Source: G963663775 sp963664255 (GTDB lineage Bacteria > Bacillota > Clostridia > Oscillospirales > Butyricicoccaceae). Taken from it: 64,000 nt of DNA. The notes under the pieces were generated by a model, which was not told the origin of the DNA, ran no database searches, and worked only from the letters and a program-made list of their open reading frames with translations. The position numbers and the translations under genes are program-made. The DNA lies in assembly GCA_963664255.1 (NCBI GenBank), contig OY760938.1, positions 1,612,001 through 1,676,000 on the forward strand, written 5' to 3'. Positions 25,208 through 34,021 of this stretch are shown here, one piece after another. Numbering within the stretch: the stretch's first letter is position 1; the number at the start of each line of letters is the position of its first letter.

Positions 25208-26836
25208 ATGAGTATGTTTTGTTTTCAATGTCAAGAAACCGCCAAAAACACAGGCTGTGAAGTTAGAGGCGTATGTGGTAAGACAGAAGAAGTCGCAAAG
25301 CTGCAGGATTTGCTGATTTATGCCTGTAAGGGCATTTCAGAAGTGGTGACAAAGGGTAACATACCGGTTTCCTCCATCCCAGAAGTCAATCATCAAGTAC
25401 TCAAGAGCATTTTTATCACCATCACCAATGCGAACTTTGACGCAGACGCGATTGAAGCACAAATCGTTAAAATGATAGGGTTGCGCGATGGACTGCGGAC
25501 ACAGACAACCAGTGCGTTGGGCGATGCGGCAACCTTTACGGTAACAGACAGAGCATCTATGCTGGAAAAGGCAGCCAAGGTTGGCGTGCTGTCCACAGAA
25601 AATGAGGATGTGCGCTCCCTACGTGAGCTGATTATTTACGGCGTCAAGGGTATGGCGGCATATACACACCATGCACTGAATCTGGGTAAGGAAAATCCGG
25701 ACATCAATGCTTTCATCTATAAGGCACTGGCTGCAACGTTGGATGATACGCTGTCGGCAGATGATTTGGTTGCGCTGACGCTGGAAACTGGCAGCTTTGG
25801 CGTCAGCGCAATGGCACTTTTGGATGAAGCCCACACCTCTAGATATGGACATCCGGAAATCACAAAAGTGGACATCGGTGTCAGAAGCAATCCAGGCATC
25901 TTGATTTCGGGTCATGATTTGACCGATTTGGAGCAGCTGCTCGAGCAAACGCAGGGAACAGGCGTGGATGTCTATACCCACTCCGAAATGCTGCCCGCCC
26001 ATTACTATCCTGCATTTAAGAAATATGAGAATTTCGTAGGCAACTATGGTGGTTCATGGTGGGCACAAATCACAGAATTTGAAACATTCAAAGGGCCGAT
26101 TCTCTTCACAACCAACTGCATCGTACCTCCGAGAAGCGAGGAAATTCGTGGACGTATCTTTACTTCCGGCGCGTCGGGATACCCTGGTTGTGTGCATATT
26201 GAAGCAGATGCACAGGGCAAGAAGGATTTCACGCCGATTATTGAGATGGCAAAGCACTGCGCGCCGCCTGTTGCAATCGAAAGCGGCAGCATTGTGGGTG
26301 GATTTGCACACAATCAAGTGTTTGCGTTAGCGGATAAAGTGGTAGAGGCAGTGAAGTCAGGTGCCATCAAGAAATTCTTCGTGATGGGTGGCTGTGATGG
26401 CAGAATGAAATCCCGCGAATATTATACCGAGTTTGCCAAGCAGCTGCCGCAGGATACCGTCATTTTAACGGCAGGCTGTGCAAAATATCGATACAATAAG
26501 CTGGAACTGGGTGACATTGGCGGCATTCCGCGCGTGCTGGATGCAGGACAATGTAACGACTCCTATTCATTGGCAGTCATTGCGCTAAAGCTCAAGGAAA
26601 TTTTTGAGGTTTCGGATGTCAACGAATTGCCGATTGCCTTCAATATTGCGTGGTATGAGCAGAAAGCAGTCATTGTGTTACTTGCGTTGCTGTCTTTGGG
26701 CTTCAAGAACATCCATGCAGGCCCCACACTGCCGGCATTTTTATCACCCAATGTGGCAAAGGTGTTGATAGAAACATTTGGTCTGAGCGGAATCGGTTCG
26801 GTAGAGGACGACGTTCGCTTGTTCATGGAAGCATAA
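25208..26836 (+). CDS. hcp: Hydroxylamine reductase / hybrid cluster protein
   Basis: The 542-residue protein starts MSMFCFQCQETAKNTGCEVR, giving an N-terminal iron-sulfur cluster motif (Cys5, Cys8, Cys17, Cys23). Further C-terminal Cys blocks for the hybrid 4Fe-2S-2O cluster are TAGCAKYRYNKL and LDAGQCNDSYS, with TNCIVPP and SGYPGCVHIE upstream. Hybrid cluster proteins reduce NO or hydroxylamine and act in nitrosative stress defence in anaerobes. The usual Hcr reductase is absent; the adjacent rubredoxin may substitute. Its 3' side is occupied by an IS element 16 bases beyond the stop. Confidence 0.96.
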   Translation: MSMFCFQCQETAKNTGCEVRGVCGKTEEVAKLQDLLIYACKGISEVVTKGNIPVSSIPEVNHQVLKSIFITITNANFDADAIEAQIVKMIGLRDGLRTQTTSALGDAATFTVTDRASMLEKAAKVGVLSTENEDVRSLRELIIYGVKGMAAYTHHALNLGKENPDINAFIYKALAATLDDTLSADDLVALTLETGSFGVSAMALLDEAHTSRYGHPEITKVDIGVRSNPGILISGHDLTDLEQLLEQTQGTGVDVYTHSEMLPAHYYPAFKKYENFVGNYGGSWWAQITEFETFKGPILFTTNCIVPPRSEEIRGRIFTSGASGYPGCVHIEADAQGKKDFTPIIEMAKHCAPPVAIESGSIVGGFAHNQVFALADKVVEAVKSGAIKKFFVMGGCDGRMKSREYYTEFAKQLPQDTVILTAGCAKYRYNKLELGDIGGIPRVLDAGQCNDSYSLAVIALKLKEIFEVSDVNELPIAFNIAWYEQKAVIVLLALLSLGFKNIHAGPTLPAFLSPNVAKVLIETFGLSGIGSVEDDVRLFMEA

Positions 26837-26855
26837 TTTCAATGTGCTGTCTAAA

Positions 26856-26898
26856 AAGCCCTGTCGTAAATTGACAGGGCTCAGCCTGTAGACAAAAG
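26856..26898 (+). repeat. Left terminal inverted repeat of the IS
   Basis: AGCCCTGTC-GTAAATT-GACAGGGCT forms a 9-bp hairpin, followed by CAG and GTAGACAAAAG. It is mirrored at the right end (28435-28477). Because it lies 19 bases past the hcp stop it could also act as a transcript 3'-end structure for hcp, though no T-run follows. Confidence 0.85.
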
Positions 26899-26919
26899 GG
26901 TCGAAGCACCTCTGGAATT

Positions 26920-26928
26920 ATGGTATAA
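26920..26928 (+). promoter_or_regulatory. Extended -10 promoter of the transposase
   Basis: TGG-TATAAT at 26920-26928 is a good extended -10 about 28 bases before the transposase start. The -35 region is poor. Confidence 0.5.
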
Positions 26929-26956
26929 TTAAACCATAAGGACAGGGGTGTTTTTG

Positions 26957-28429
26957 ATGTATATAAAAAAGGACAGAGGACAGCAAAAACAAATAAAATT
27001 TGTAAGCATAGAAGATTTGGTACCGAAAGACCACATTTTAAGGGACATCGACAGAGCGATTGATTTTAATTTCATATATGACGAAGTAAAAGGACTGTAT
27101 TCCGAAATAGAATGGGGCAAACCGGGAATCGACCCGGTAGCACTGTTTAAAATAGTGTTCATACAATACTTATTCGGAATCCGCAGTATGCGGCAGACCA
27201 TTAAAGAGATAGAAGTAAATATGGCATACCGCTGGTTCATCGGGTATGATATCGGAGAGAAAATCCCCCACTTTTCTACGTTCGGAAAGAACTACACACG
27301 CCGATTTGAAGGAACAGATGTGTTTGAACGAATATTCACACATATTTTGAATGAAGCGGTGGATTGCGGATTTGTGGATGCAAGCGCGATATTCATAGAC
27401 GGTACGCACATAAAGGCAAGTGCAAACAAGAAAAAGAGCCAGCCTGCGGAAATTGAAATTCAGGCAAGAAGCTACCAAAAGCAGTTAGATGAGGAAATCG
27501 CAAAAGACCGGGGACTGCACGGAAAAAAGCCGCTGAAAAAGGATGACGGCAATGACGATGACCAACCGCCCACACCTCCGGCAACAAAAACAATCGCGCA
27601 AAGCAAAACAGATCCAGAGTGCGGAATGTTCCACAAGGGAGAACATGAAAAGCAGTTTGCCTATGTAGCGAATACCGCATGTGACAAACACAATTTTATA
27701 CTGGACTTTGTACTGGGTGCAGGAAATATTCATGACAGCATGATGTTCAGCAGTGTATATGAAAAGGTTTTAAAAAAGTTTCCGGAAATACAGGCTGTTG
27801 CGGTAGATGCAGGATACAAAACTCCGGCAATTATGAAAGAAATCATTGACAGTGAAAAAATTCCTTGTGTGCCATACAAACGTCCAATGACGAAAAAAGG
27901 ATTCTTTAAAAAGTATGACTTTGTGTATGATGAATATTTTGACTGTGTGTTGTGCCCAAACAAGCAGGCCCTAACATATTCTACAACCAATCGGGAAGGA
28001 TACCGTGAATACAAAAGCAACACTGAAATTTGCAAAAATTGTCCTATGCGTTCCCAGTGTACAGAAAGCAAAGCCTGTCAAAAGGTTGTAACCCGGCATA
28101 TTTGGGAGCCATACATGGAACTTGCTGAGGATTACCGGCATACTCCCGAGTATCGGGACATTTACAAGTTAAGAAGCGAAACCATTGAGCGTGTTTTTGC
28201 CGATGCAAAAGAGAAACATGCCATGCGTTATACTCAGCTACGTGGACTGCAAAAGGTGAAAATGCAGGTCACGCTTACTTTCGCGTGCATGAATTTAAAA
28301 AAGCTGGCGACATGGAAGCGAAGAACGGGCATGCTGCCGCCACCTTTACAACACTTTATCAATCAATTGGCCTATTTCTATTGCTTGTTTCTAAATACAA
28401 ATCAAAAAGGTACTCTACGCGTTGCGTAA
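26957..28429 (+). CDS. IS1182 family transposase
   Basis: The protein of 490 residues has an InsH-like N-terminal domain (GKPGIDPVALFKIVFIQYLF) and a DDE nuclease core with likely catalytic Asp148 (IFIDGTHIKA), Asp284 (AVDAGYKTP) and Glu411 (ETIERVFADAKEKHAMRY). A Cys-rich insertion (CPNKQ, CKNCPMRSQC) lies between the second Asp and the Glu. There are no internal stops, so it appears intact. ATG 26957 is preferred because CAGGGG at 26943-26948 is correctly spaced; an in-frame GTG at 26948 is possible. Confidence 0.95.
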   Translation: MYIKKDRGQQKQIKFVSIEDLVPKDHILRDIDRAIDFNFIYDEVKGLYSEIEWGKPGIDPVALFKIVFIQYLFGIRSMRQTIKEIEVNMAYRWFIGYDIGEKIPHFSTFGKNYTRRFEGTDVFERIFTHILNEAVDCGFVDASAIFIDGTHIKASANKKKSQPAEIEIQARSYQKQLDEEIAKDRGLHGKKPLKKDDGNDDDQPPTPPATKTIAQSKTDPECGMFHKGEHEKQFAYVANTACDKHNFILDFVLGAGNIHDSMMFSSVYEKVLKKFPEIQAVAVDAGYKTPAIMKEIIDSEKIPCVPYKRPMTKKGFFKKYDFVYDEYFDCVLCPNKQALTYSTTNREGYREYKSNTEICKNCPMRSQCTESKACQKVVTRHIWEPYMELAEDYRHTPEYRDIYKLRSETIERVFADAKEKHAMRYTQLRGLQKVKMQVTLTFACMNLKKLATWKRRTGMLPPPLQHFINQLAYFYCLFLNTNQKGTLRVA

Positions 28430-28440
28430 AGTACCTTTTT
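28404..28440 (+). terminator. Terminator overlapping the transposase stop codon
   Basis: AAAAAGGTACT (28404-28414) pairs with AGTACCTTTTT (28430-28440), with an inner ACGC/GCGT pairing. The TAA stop (28427-28429) lies in the loop side of the structure. The T-rich 3' arm makes it an intrinsic terminator active in both directions. Confidence 0.75.
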
Positions 28441-28477
28441 GTCGACGGTCTGAGCCCTGTCGTAAATTGACAGGGCT
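28435..28477 (+). repeat. Right terminal inverted repeat of the IS
   Basis: CTTTTTGTCGAC-GGT-CTG followed by the hairpin AGCCCTGTC/GACAGGGCT (28453-28477) and then TTTT. The hairpin plus T-run resembles an intrinsic terminator on the plus strand. On the minus strand it lies immediately after the Nramp stop. Confidence 0.85.
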
Positions 28478-28481
28478 TTTC

Positions 28482-29783
28482 TTAGGTTTGCCCCGTAAAC
28501 GTCAAATACAGCAGCACAGCATTGAGCGAAAGGATGGTAACAGCAATGAGGATGCCTAAGATTTGCACCCATTTGGGGTTGACAAAGCTGCCCATCCATT
28601 GCTTTTTCCCGGAAATCCAGAGCATTTGCAGAATGGGGAAGGGCAGAATGAAGCTGAGCATAACTTGACTTATGACAAGTGCCATCATTGGATTGATGCC
28701 AAGCGCAATGATGATAAGTGCCGGCAGCATGGTAATCAGCCGCCGCAGGTTGATGGGAAGGCTGATGTCCACAAAGCCCTTCATAATGGTCTGCCCTGCC
28801 ATCGTGCCCACCGCGGAGGACGACAAGCCCGATGCCAATAGTGCCACGCCAAATGCACCGCTGGACAGAGAGCCTAGCAGAGGCTCTAGGGATTTGTGCG
28901 CCTGCTCCATCGTATCTGCCACGATGCCATGGCGGAAAAATACAGCGGCAGACACCACTACCATCGCCGCATTTACCAAAAAGGCAATATTCATGGCAAT
29001 GGCAATATCGATTTTCTCCATTTTCAGATGATGTCGTTTACTTTCCTCGGAAAAATCGGTGCATCGATGCTGCACCAGCTGGGAATGCAGATAAATCACA
29101 TGGGGCATGACGGTTGCACCCAGCATTCCGACCGCAATCATAACCGCCTCGCCGTTGGGCAAAGAGGGGATTAGTGTATGTATTCCAACCGCCGCCCAAT
29201 CTGGTTTTGCCAGAAAGATTTCAAGGACATATGCGCCGCTGATGAGCGCAACCAACACCGCGATGATGGCCTCCACGAGCGGTTGCCCGTATTTTTCCAT
29301 ATAGCATATCAGATAGGTGAACAGTCCGGTGAGCAGCCCGGCATACAGCATCGGAATATGTAGGAGCAGGTGCAGCCCCAGCGTGCCGCCCAGAAACTCT
29401 GCAAGGTCGGTTGCCATTGCGCCAAGCTCTGCCACACTCCAGAAGACCCAGTTTGCCGATTTGGGGAAGACCTTAGCGCACATCTCGGGCAGATTGCGAC
29501 CGGTGGCAATGCCGAGCTTTGCGGACATGGTCTGTAGGAAGATTGCCATAAGATTGCTCCAAAGGATGACCCAAATTAGCGCATAATTGAATTTAGAGCC
29601 CCCGCTAATATTGGTCGCAAAGTTCCCAGGGTCAATATATGCGACACTCACGACAAACGCAGGGCCAAGGTATTGGAGAAGCCGCCGCTTCGTCCGCTTT
29701 ACAGCGGGGGAAGGGTGACCGCGTTCGGTTTCTGTGGCGGCAAGCGGGTTTTCGGGATTTATCTTGCTTGTTTTTGGTTGCAT
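28482..29783 (-). CDS. mntH: Nramp-family divalent metal transporter (manganese/iron)
   Basis: The 433-residue membrane protein has the Nramp metal-binding motif DPGNFATNI in the first membrane helix (near residues 52-60) and the MPHVIYLHS motif in the sixth. Eleven or so hydrophobic segments follow, as in MntH. It imports Mn2+ (and Fe2+) with protons. The ribosome binding site AAAAGGGG lies 9 bases upstream of the ATG at 29783. The stop codon (28482-28484) is 1-5 bases from the IS right end, so native downstream DNA has been displaced but the reading frame is whole. I saw no yybP-ykoY manganese riboswitch in its leader. Confidence 0.94.
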   Translation of the reverse strand: MQPKTSKINPENPLAATETERGHPSPAVKRTKRRLLQYLGPAFVVSVAYIDPGNFATNISGGSKFNYALIWVILWSNLMAIFLQTMSAKLGIATGRNLPEMCAKVFPKSANWVFWSVAELGAMATDLAEFLGGTLGLHLLLHIPMLYAGLLTGLFTYLICYMEKYGQPLVEAIIAVLVALISGAYVLEIFLAKPDWAAVGIHTLIPSLPNGEAVMIAVGMLGATVMPHVIYLHSQLVQHRCTDFSEESKRHHLKMEKIDIAIAMNIAFLVNAAMVVVSAAVFFRHGIVADTMEQAHKSLEPLLGSLSSGAFGVALLASGLSSSAVGTMAGQTIMKGFVDISLPINLRRLITMLPALIIIALGINPMMALVISQVMLSFILPFPILQMLWISGKKQWMGSFVNPKWVQILGILIAVTILSLNAVLLYLTFTGQT

Positions 29784-29939
29784 AGAATCGCGCCCCTTTT
29801 CCAGATTTCGTTCGGCGTGACAAATCGTGTTGCCACACTACAACCTATGAACCGAACACCCAATGTGTGCGGTTAGGACGGGTTTCCTTGCAGGAATGCA
29901 CAGCATACCATAAAAAAACAGAACTTAGGAGGGAGTGCA

Positions 29940-31013
29940 TTGCACCAGTTACAAAAATACGGCATATCAGACCGTTTTATCAATGAAGCAACGCGATATG
30001 AAGGCTTGAAATTGGCGCGCATCGTTGCGCAATACAAAGGCCTATACAAAGCGATTACCGATGACGGGGAATTTCTGGCTGAAATTTCAGGAAAGCTGCG
30101 CTACAGCATCGATGCATTGTCGCAATATCCGGCAGTAGGCGATTTTGTGATGGTAGACCATGAAGCGCAAGCGGATAGAGCAGTGATTCATCATATTTTG
30201 AGCCGCAAAAGCATATTCTTGAGAACGGCGGTGGGTGTCAGCGGGCAGTCACAGGCGGTTGCGGCAAATGTTGATATTGTATTCATTTGTATGTCGCTTA
30301 ACAGCAACTACAACTTAAACCGTTTGGAGCGCTACCTTGCGATTGCATGGGACAGCGGTGCTACACCGGTCATCCTTTTGACAAAAGCCGATTTGTGTGC
30401 GGATATACCTGCTGTCGTGGCAGAAGTAGAGCGCGTATCCATGTTTTCGGATGTCATTACGACGTCGATGTGGGAAGAAACCATTGCAGAAAAGCTGCAA
30501 GGCTATTTGAAACCCGATGTCACGGCTGCCTTTATTGGCTCATCAGGGGTAGGGAAATCTACCCTCATCAACAAGCTTTTGGGGCAAGACACGCTTGCAA
30601 CCAAAGCAATCGGAAAAGACGACAAAGGCAGACACACCACCACGGGACGCCAAATGTTTCCGTGCCCATTGGGTGGTGTGCTCATCGATACACCTGGGAT
30701 GCGTGAAATCGGGGTGCAAGGCACCGAAATCACCCAATCCTTTGCAGACATTACAGAGTTGGAAGCACAGTGCAGGTTTCATGACTGCACCCATACAACA
30801 GAACCTGGATGTGCGGTGCAAAAAGCAGTGCAGGAAGGTGTCATTGACGAAAGAAAGCTTGAAAATTATAAAAAGCTCAAGATTGAATCTGGATATGCGG
30901 GCTTGAGCAGCCGAGAAATTGCCACCAAAAAGGCGGAGCGGATGTTTAAAGAGGTTGGCGGGATGAAAAATGTCAAACGGTTTTTGAAAGAAAACCATGA
31001 CAAATACAAATAG
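29940..31013 (+). CDS. RsgA-type circularly permuted GTPase (ribosome assembly), divergent copy
   Basis: The 357-residue protein has the YjeQ/RsgA order: OB-fold N-domain, then the GTPase motifs in permuted order G4 (LLTKADLC), G1 (GSSGVGKSTLINKL), G2-type RHTTTGRQM and G3 (DTPGMRE). A zinc knuckle follows (CRFHDCTHTTEPGC). It starts with TTG at 29940 after AGGAGGGAG. RsgA releases late 30S assembly factors. It is longer than typical RsgA (about 290-300) and is not beside prpC/prkC as the housekeeping copy usually is, so it may be a second paralogue; that is inference. Confidence 0.88.
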   Translation: MHQLQKYGISDRFINEATRYEGLKLARIVAQYKGLYKAITDDGEFLAEISGKLRYSIDALSQYPAVGDFVMVDHEAQADRAVIHHILSRKSIFLRTAVGVSGQSQAVAANVDIVFICMSLNSNYNLNRLERYLAIAWDSGATPVILLTKADLCADIPAVVAEVERVSMFSDVITTSMWEETIAEKLQGYLKPDVTAAFIGSSGVGKSTLINKLLGQDTLATKAIGKDDKGRHTTTGRQMFPCPLGGVLIDTPGMREIGVQGTEITQSFADITELEAQCRFHDCTHTTEPGCAVQKAVQEGVIDERKLENYKKLKIESGYAGLSSREIATKKAERMFKEVGGMKNVKRFLKENHDKYK

Positions 31014-31136
31014 AATTTTGCAAGCGGAAGGTCTATCGTTTCATGCACAGGCAAACGATGCGTTGAAATGGGGCGTGTCACCCTACAGGGAGCGGCAGGA
31101 AGTCACATAACATTTGCTTTTTTTCTCTTTTTTGAC

Positions 31137-31165
31137 TTGACGATGCTGCAAACAAGGCATAAAAT
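31137..31165 (+). promoter_or_regulatory. Promoter of the pspA operon
   Basis: TTGACG (31137-31142), 17 bases, TAAAAT (31160-31165), about 80 bases before pspA. A T-rich tract (31112-31133) precedes it. A B. subtilis sigma-W-like sequence (TGAAAC...CGTA) is not evident. Confidence 0.65.
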
Positions 31166-31247
31166 GGAGAGTAAGAATACCCTGCTATCCCTGCAGATGG
31201 AAGCGTTCGTATGCAAAACAGCTGTCATACAGATTATGGAGGGCAAA

Positions 31248-31925
31248 ATGAGTATATTAACAAGATTCAAGGATATTATGGCAAGCAATATCAATGCGTT
31301 GCTGGATAAAGCAGAAGACCCGGAAAAAATGATTGACCAGTGCCTGCGCAACCTAAACAGCGACTTGGGAAAAGTGAAATCCGAAACCGCAGCAATCATG
31401 GCAGAGGAGCAGCAAGCGAAACGCGCACTGGATGAATGCACAGAAGACATTGCAAAAATGCAGTCGTATGCCATCAAGGCGTTGGAAGCCAACAATGAAA
31501 CGGATGCGAAAAAATTTCTGGAGCATAAAGCGTCTTTGAGTGCAAAACTCGCAGGCTTGCAGGAAGCCCACACCCTTGCCCACACCAATGCGATGCATAT
31601 GCGAGAAATGCATGACAAGCTGGTGGCGGACATCGGTGAGCTGGAATCTCGGAAAGATATGATAAAAGGCAAGCTGGCGGTTGCCAAAACGCAGGAGCGC
31701 ATCAATAAAATGACGTCCAGCGTTTCTGGTGCGAACAATTCCATTGCGAGCTTTGAGCGATTTGAAGAGATGGCCAATCAAGCATTGGATAAAGCCAATG
31801 CAATGGCAGAGCTCAACAAATCGCAGGAATCTTCCATTGATGATTTGACAGCGAAATATGAATCATCTTCATCGTCCAGTATAGACGATGAACTCGCCGC
31901 ATTAAAAGCCCGCTTGCAGCAGTAA
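31248..31925 (+). CDS. pspA: PspA/IM30 family membrane-stress protein
   Basis: The 225-residue protein starts MSILTRFKDIMASNINALLD, with the amphipathic N-terminal helix of PspA, and is predicted to be almost entirely coiled coil. A Ser-rich segment (YESSSSSS) precedes a short C-terminal helix. PspA-family proteins form ESCRT-III-like polymers that stabilise damaged membranes. Start at 31248 is fixed by GGAGGG at 31238-31243. Three genes matching B. subtilis ydjG, ydjH and ydjI follow. Confidence 0.93.
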   Translation: MSILTRFKDIMASNINALLDKAEDPEKMIDQCLRNLNSDLGKVKSETAAIMAEEQQAKRALDECTEDIAKMQSYAIKALEANNETDAKKFLEHKASLSAKLAGLQEAHTLAHTNAMHMREMHDKLVADIGELESRKDMIKGKLAVAKTQERINKMTSSVSGANNSIASFERFEEMANQALDKANAMAELNKSQESSIDDLTAKYESSSSSSIDDELAALKARLQQ

Positions 31926-31931
31926 TAACAA

Positions 31932-31976
31932 AAGAAGCTGTCCAAGAAGAAAGTTCACAAGACAGCTTCTTTTTTG
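31932..31976 (+). terminator. Terminator or attenuator between pspA and the zinc-ribbon gene
   Basis: AAGAAGCTGTC (31932-31942) pairs with GACAGCTTCTT (31961-31971), followed by a T-run. The loop is 18 bases. Because the next three genes run on in the same direction, partial readthrough would give more PspA than membrane partners. Confidence 0.75.
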
Positions 31977-32021
31977 CATTTTCAGTAGAGAGCTTAAAAA
32001 AAGAAAGGAAGCTGCAACACG

Positions 32022-33080
32022 ATGGTAGTACAATATAAATGCCCTGATTGTGGGGCGGATATGGCATTTGACAGTACCACCGGAACCTTGCATTGCCATA
32101 GCTGTGGCAGAAGTGACAGCGTTGAGGACATGCCAAGGCAGGAGAATACGGGGGAAGTTATCCCTGCTGCATCTGATACGGTTGACACTGCGGCATGGAA
32201 TGCGGATACGGTCAATCAGTATCAGTGCCAAAACTGTGGAGCGGTGCTCCTGACAGACAAAGACACGGTGGCCACCACCTGCAGCTTTTGCGGCGCAGGC
32301 GTGATTTTGGGGGACCGCCTGACAGGTGCGCTCATGCCTGCAAAAGTCATTCCGTTTGTGCTCAGCCAACAGCAGGCACAGGAAGCCTTCCGCGCATGGT
32401 GCAAAAAGCGCAAACTGGCACCGCAGGGACTGGTGACAGGCAATCGCATCAAAAGCATCACTGGTTTGTATGTCCCGTTCTGGCTGTATGACCTAAATGG
32501 GATCGGCAGTGCAGATGCCGAGTGCACCAAGGTGCGGCATTACACAGAGGGAGAGTATGACTGCACGGAAACCGAATATTATGATGTCCATCGAGCAGTG
32601 GATGTAGCATATGTAAAGGTGCCGGTGGATGCTTCTGAAAAAATGGATGATGGGTATATGGATAAGCTGGAGCCATATCACTATGAGGATTTAAAGGGCT
32701 TTAAAATGCCATATTTGGCAGGTTTTTTGGCTGAAAAATACAATTATGACAACAAGGAATTGTTTCCTAGAGTACAATCCCGCGCGGAAGGATATGTTGC
32801 CAGCTATATCGATTCCACCATCGCAGGGTATAGCACCACATCTTATCAGCGCAAAGACATCGACATTCAGGAAAGGAATGCAGACTATGTCCTGTTTCCG
32901 GTGTGGATGATTCATTATGATTATAATCAAAAGGACTATGCCTTTGCCATCAATGGTCAAACCGGCAAGATTATCGGAACCCCGCCTTTCAGCAAGAAAA
33001 GGATAGCAGGCTGGTTTTCGGGCATCACAGCGGCATCATTTGTGGTGTTAAAAATCATAGCCATGATAATAGGAGGGTAG
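32022..33080 (+). CDS. Zinc-ribbon membrane protein of the PspA operon (YdjG-like)
   Basis: The 352-residue protein opens with two zinc ribbons, CPDCGADMAF...CHSCGR and CQNCGAVLL...CSFCGAG (residues about 7-100). A middle domain with WLYDLNGIGS and VWMIHYDYNQKDYAFAING repeats the fold seen in bacterial TFIIB-ribbon membrane proteins, and a C-terminal membrane segment (ITAASFVVLKIIAMIIG) anchors it. In B. subtilis YdjG belongs to the PspA-YdjGHI membrane-stress complex. GAAAGGAAG precedes the start. Confidence 0.82.
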   Translation: MVVQYKCPDCGADMAFDSTTGTLHCHSCGRSDSVEDMPRQENTGEVIPAASDTVDTAAWNADTVNQYQCQNCGAVLLTDKDTVATTCSFCGAGVILGDRLTGALMPAKVIPFVLSQQQAQEAFRAWCKKRKLAPQGLVTGNRIKSITGLYVPFWLYDLNGIGSADAECTKVRHYTEGEYDCTETEYYDVHRAVDVAYVKVPVDASEKMDDGYMDKLEPYHYEDLKGFKMPYLAGFLAEKYNYDNKELFPRVQSRAEGYVASYIDSTIAGYSTTSYQRKDIDIQERNADYVLFPVWMIHYDYNQKDYAFAINGQTGKIIGTPPFSKKRIAGWFSGITAASFVVLKIIAMIIGG

Positions 33081-33085
33081 TTTCG

Positions 33086-33955
33086 ATGATACGAAAGCGT
33101 ATAGCCGCCAAGCGTTCGGTGCTTTTGGTATTTCTTTTGAGCCTATGTTTGCAGATTTGTGTGCTATATCCACAAACGGCGCAGGCATTAACTGCCACGC
33201 AAACGGTGTATGACAATGCGGCGCTTTTCTCCGAGGAGGAAGGTGCGGCGTTGGAAGAACTGTGCGCGCAGTATGGCGCAGAACGAACGACCGATATGAT
33301 TATCGTGACCGAAAATGGTCTGGATGGCAACACCAGAAGTGCCTATTTGGAAGATTTTTATGCACAAGGCAACTACAGCTCGGCAGTTTTACTCCTCATC
33401 AATATGGACCCTGCGGACCGGGGTGTGCAGATACAAGGCTATGGGGATGCACAAGCCTACATCACAGAGGATACAATCAATGCAATATTGGATGACATTG
33501 TGCCGCAGCTTTCGGACGGGGACTATTACGATGCGATGTGCACCTATCTCATCGCCCTTGCGGATTCGCTGCCGATGCAGGAAGCCGCGGCAGAAGATGC
33601 CTACAGCGAAACCGAGGAAAACAGCGATAGTCCACAATATAACCCGACAACGGGACTGGTCGCTGTCCTTTTCGGGATGGATGACGGCGCGCCGTTTTAT
33701 CTGCGTACTTACTTTTTGCTGGGCGTGTCTGTGCTCATAGGCATCATTGTGGTTGGCATCATGGCCGCAAACGCCGGCGGCACCGCTACCACAGACAGCC
33801 GCACATATCTTGACGAAACGCAATCTCGGGTGGTGGCAAGCAGGGACAGATATATTAGAACGGCGGTAACGCGCGTCAAAAGACCGCAAAACAACAACGA
33901 TGATTCTCACGGTGGCGGTGGTAGCTCCCACAGTGATGGCGGTAGAAGCTTTTAA
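33086..33955 (+). CDS. TPM-domain membrane protein (YdjH-like)
   Basis: The 289-residue protein has a signal peptide ending near AQA (residue 36), a TPM domain (TVYDNAALFSEEEGAALEEL, then RTTDMIIVTENGLDG), a membrane helix near residues 210-230 (FLLGVSVLIGIIVVGIMAA), and a low-complexity HGGGGSSHSDGGRSF tail. It would be anchored with the TPM domain outside. It begins 5 bases after the zinc-ribbon gene with GGAGGG overlapping that gene's end. Confidence 0.88.
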   Translation: MIRKRIAAKRSVLLVFLLSLCLQICVLYPQTAQALTATQTVYDNAALFSEEEGAALEELCAQYGAERTTDMIIVTENGLDGNTRSAYLEDFYAQGNYSSAVLLLINMDPADRGVQIQGYGDAQAYITEDTINAILDDIVPQLSDGDYYDAMCTYLIALADSLPMQEAAAEDAYSETEENSDSPQYNPTTGLVAVLFGMDDGAPFYLRTYFLLGVSVLIGIIVVGIMAANAGGTATTDSRTYLDETQSRVVASRDRYIRTAVTRVKRPQNNNDDSHGGGGSSHSDGGRSF

Positions 33956-34021
33956 GCCGCTGGACAGCACAAAGCGTGAGAACATCCTCGGATTTCGTAA
34001 CATCAGAAAGGATATAGAACG

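Larger units (their letters stand above)
26853..28480 (+). mobile_element. IS1182-family insertion sequence, intact
   Basis: The element of about 1.63 kb is bounded by terminal inverted repeats. The left end reads AAAAGCCCTGTC then GACAGGGCTCAG, GT-GACAAAAG; the reverse complement of the right end reads the same blocks with a few mismatches. Each end contains a perfect AGCCCTGTC/GACAGGGCT hairpin (26856-26880 and 28453-28477). Inside lies one complete transposase gene. The target duplication cannot be defined from this window alone. It lies between the convergent hcp and Nramp genes. Confidence 0.88.

Noticed and set aside
29784..29939. Manganese (yybP-ykoY) riboswitch upstream of mntH
   Set aside because: The conserved GGGGAGUAG-type block and paired loops are not present on the minus strand of this leader.
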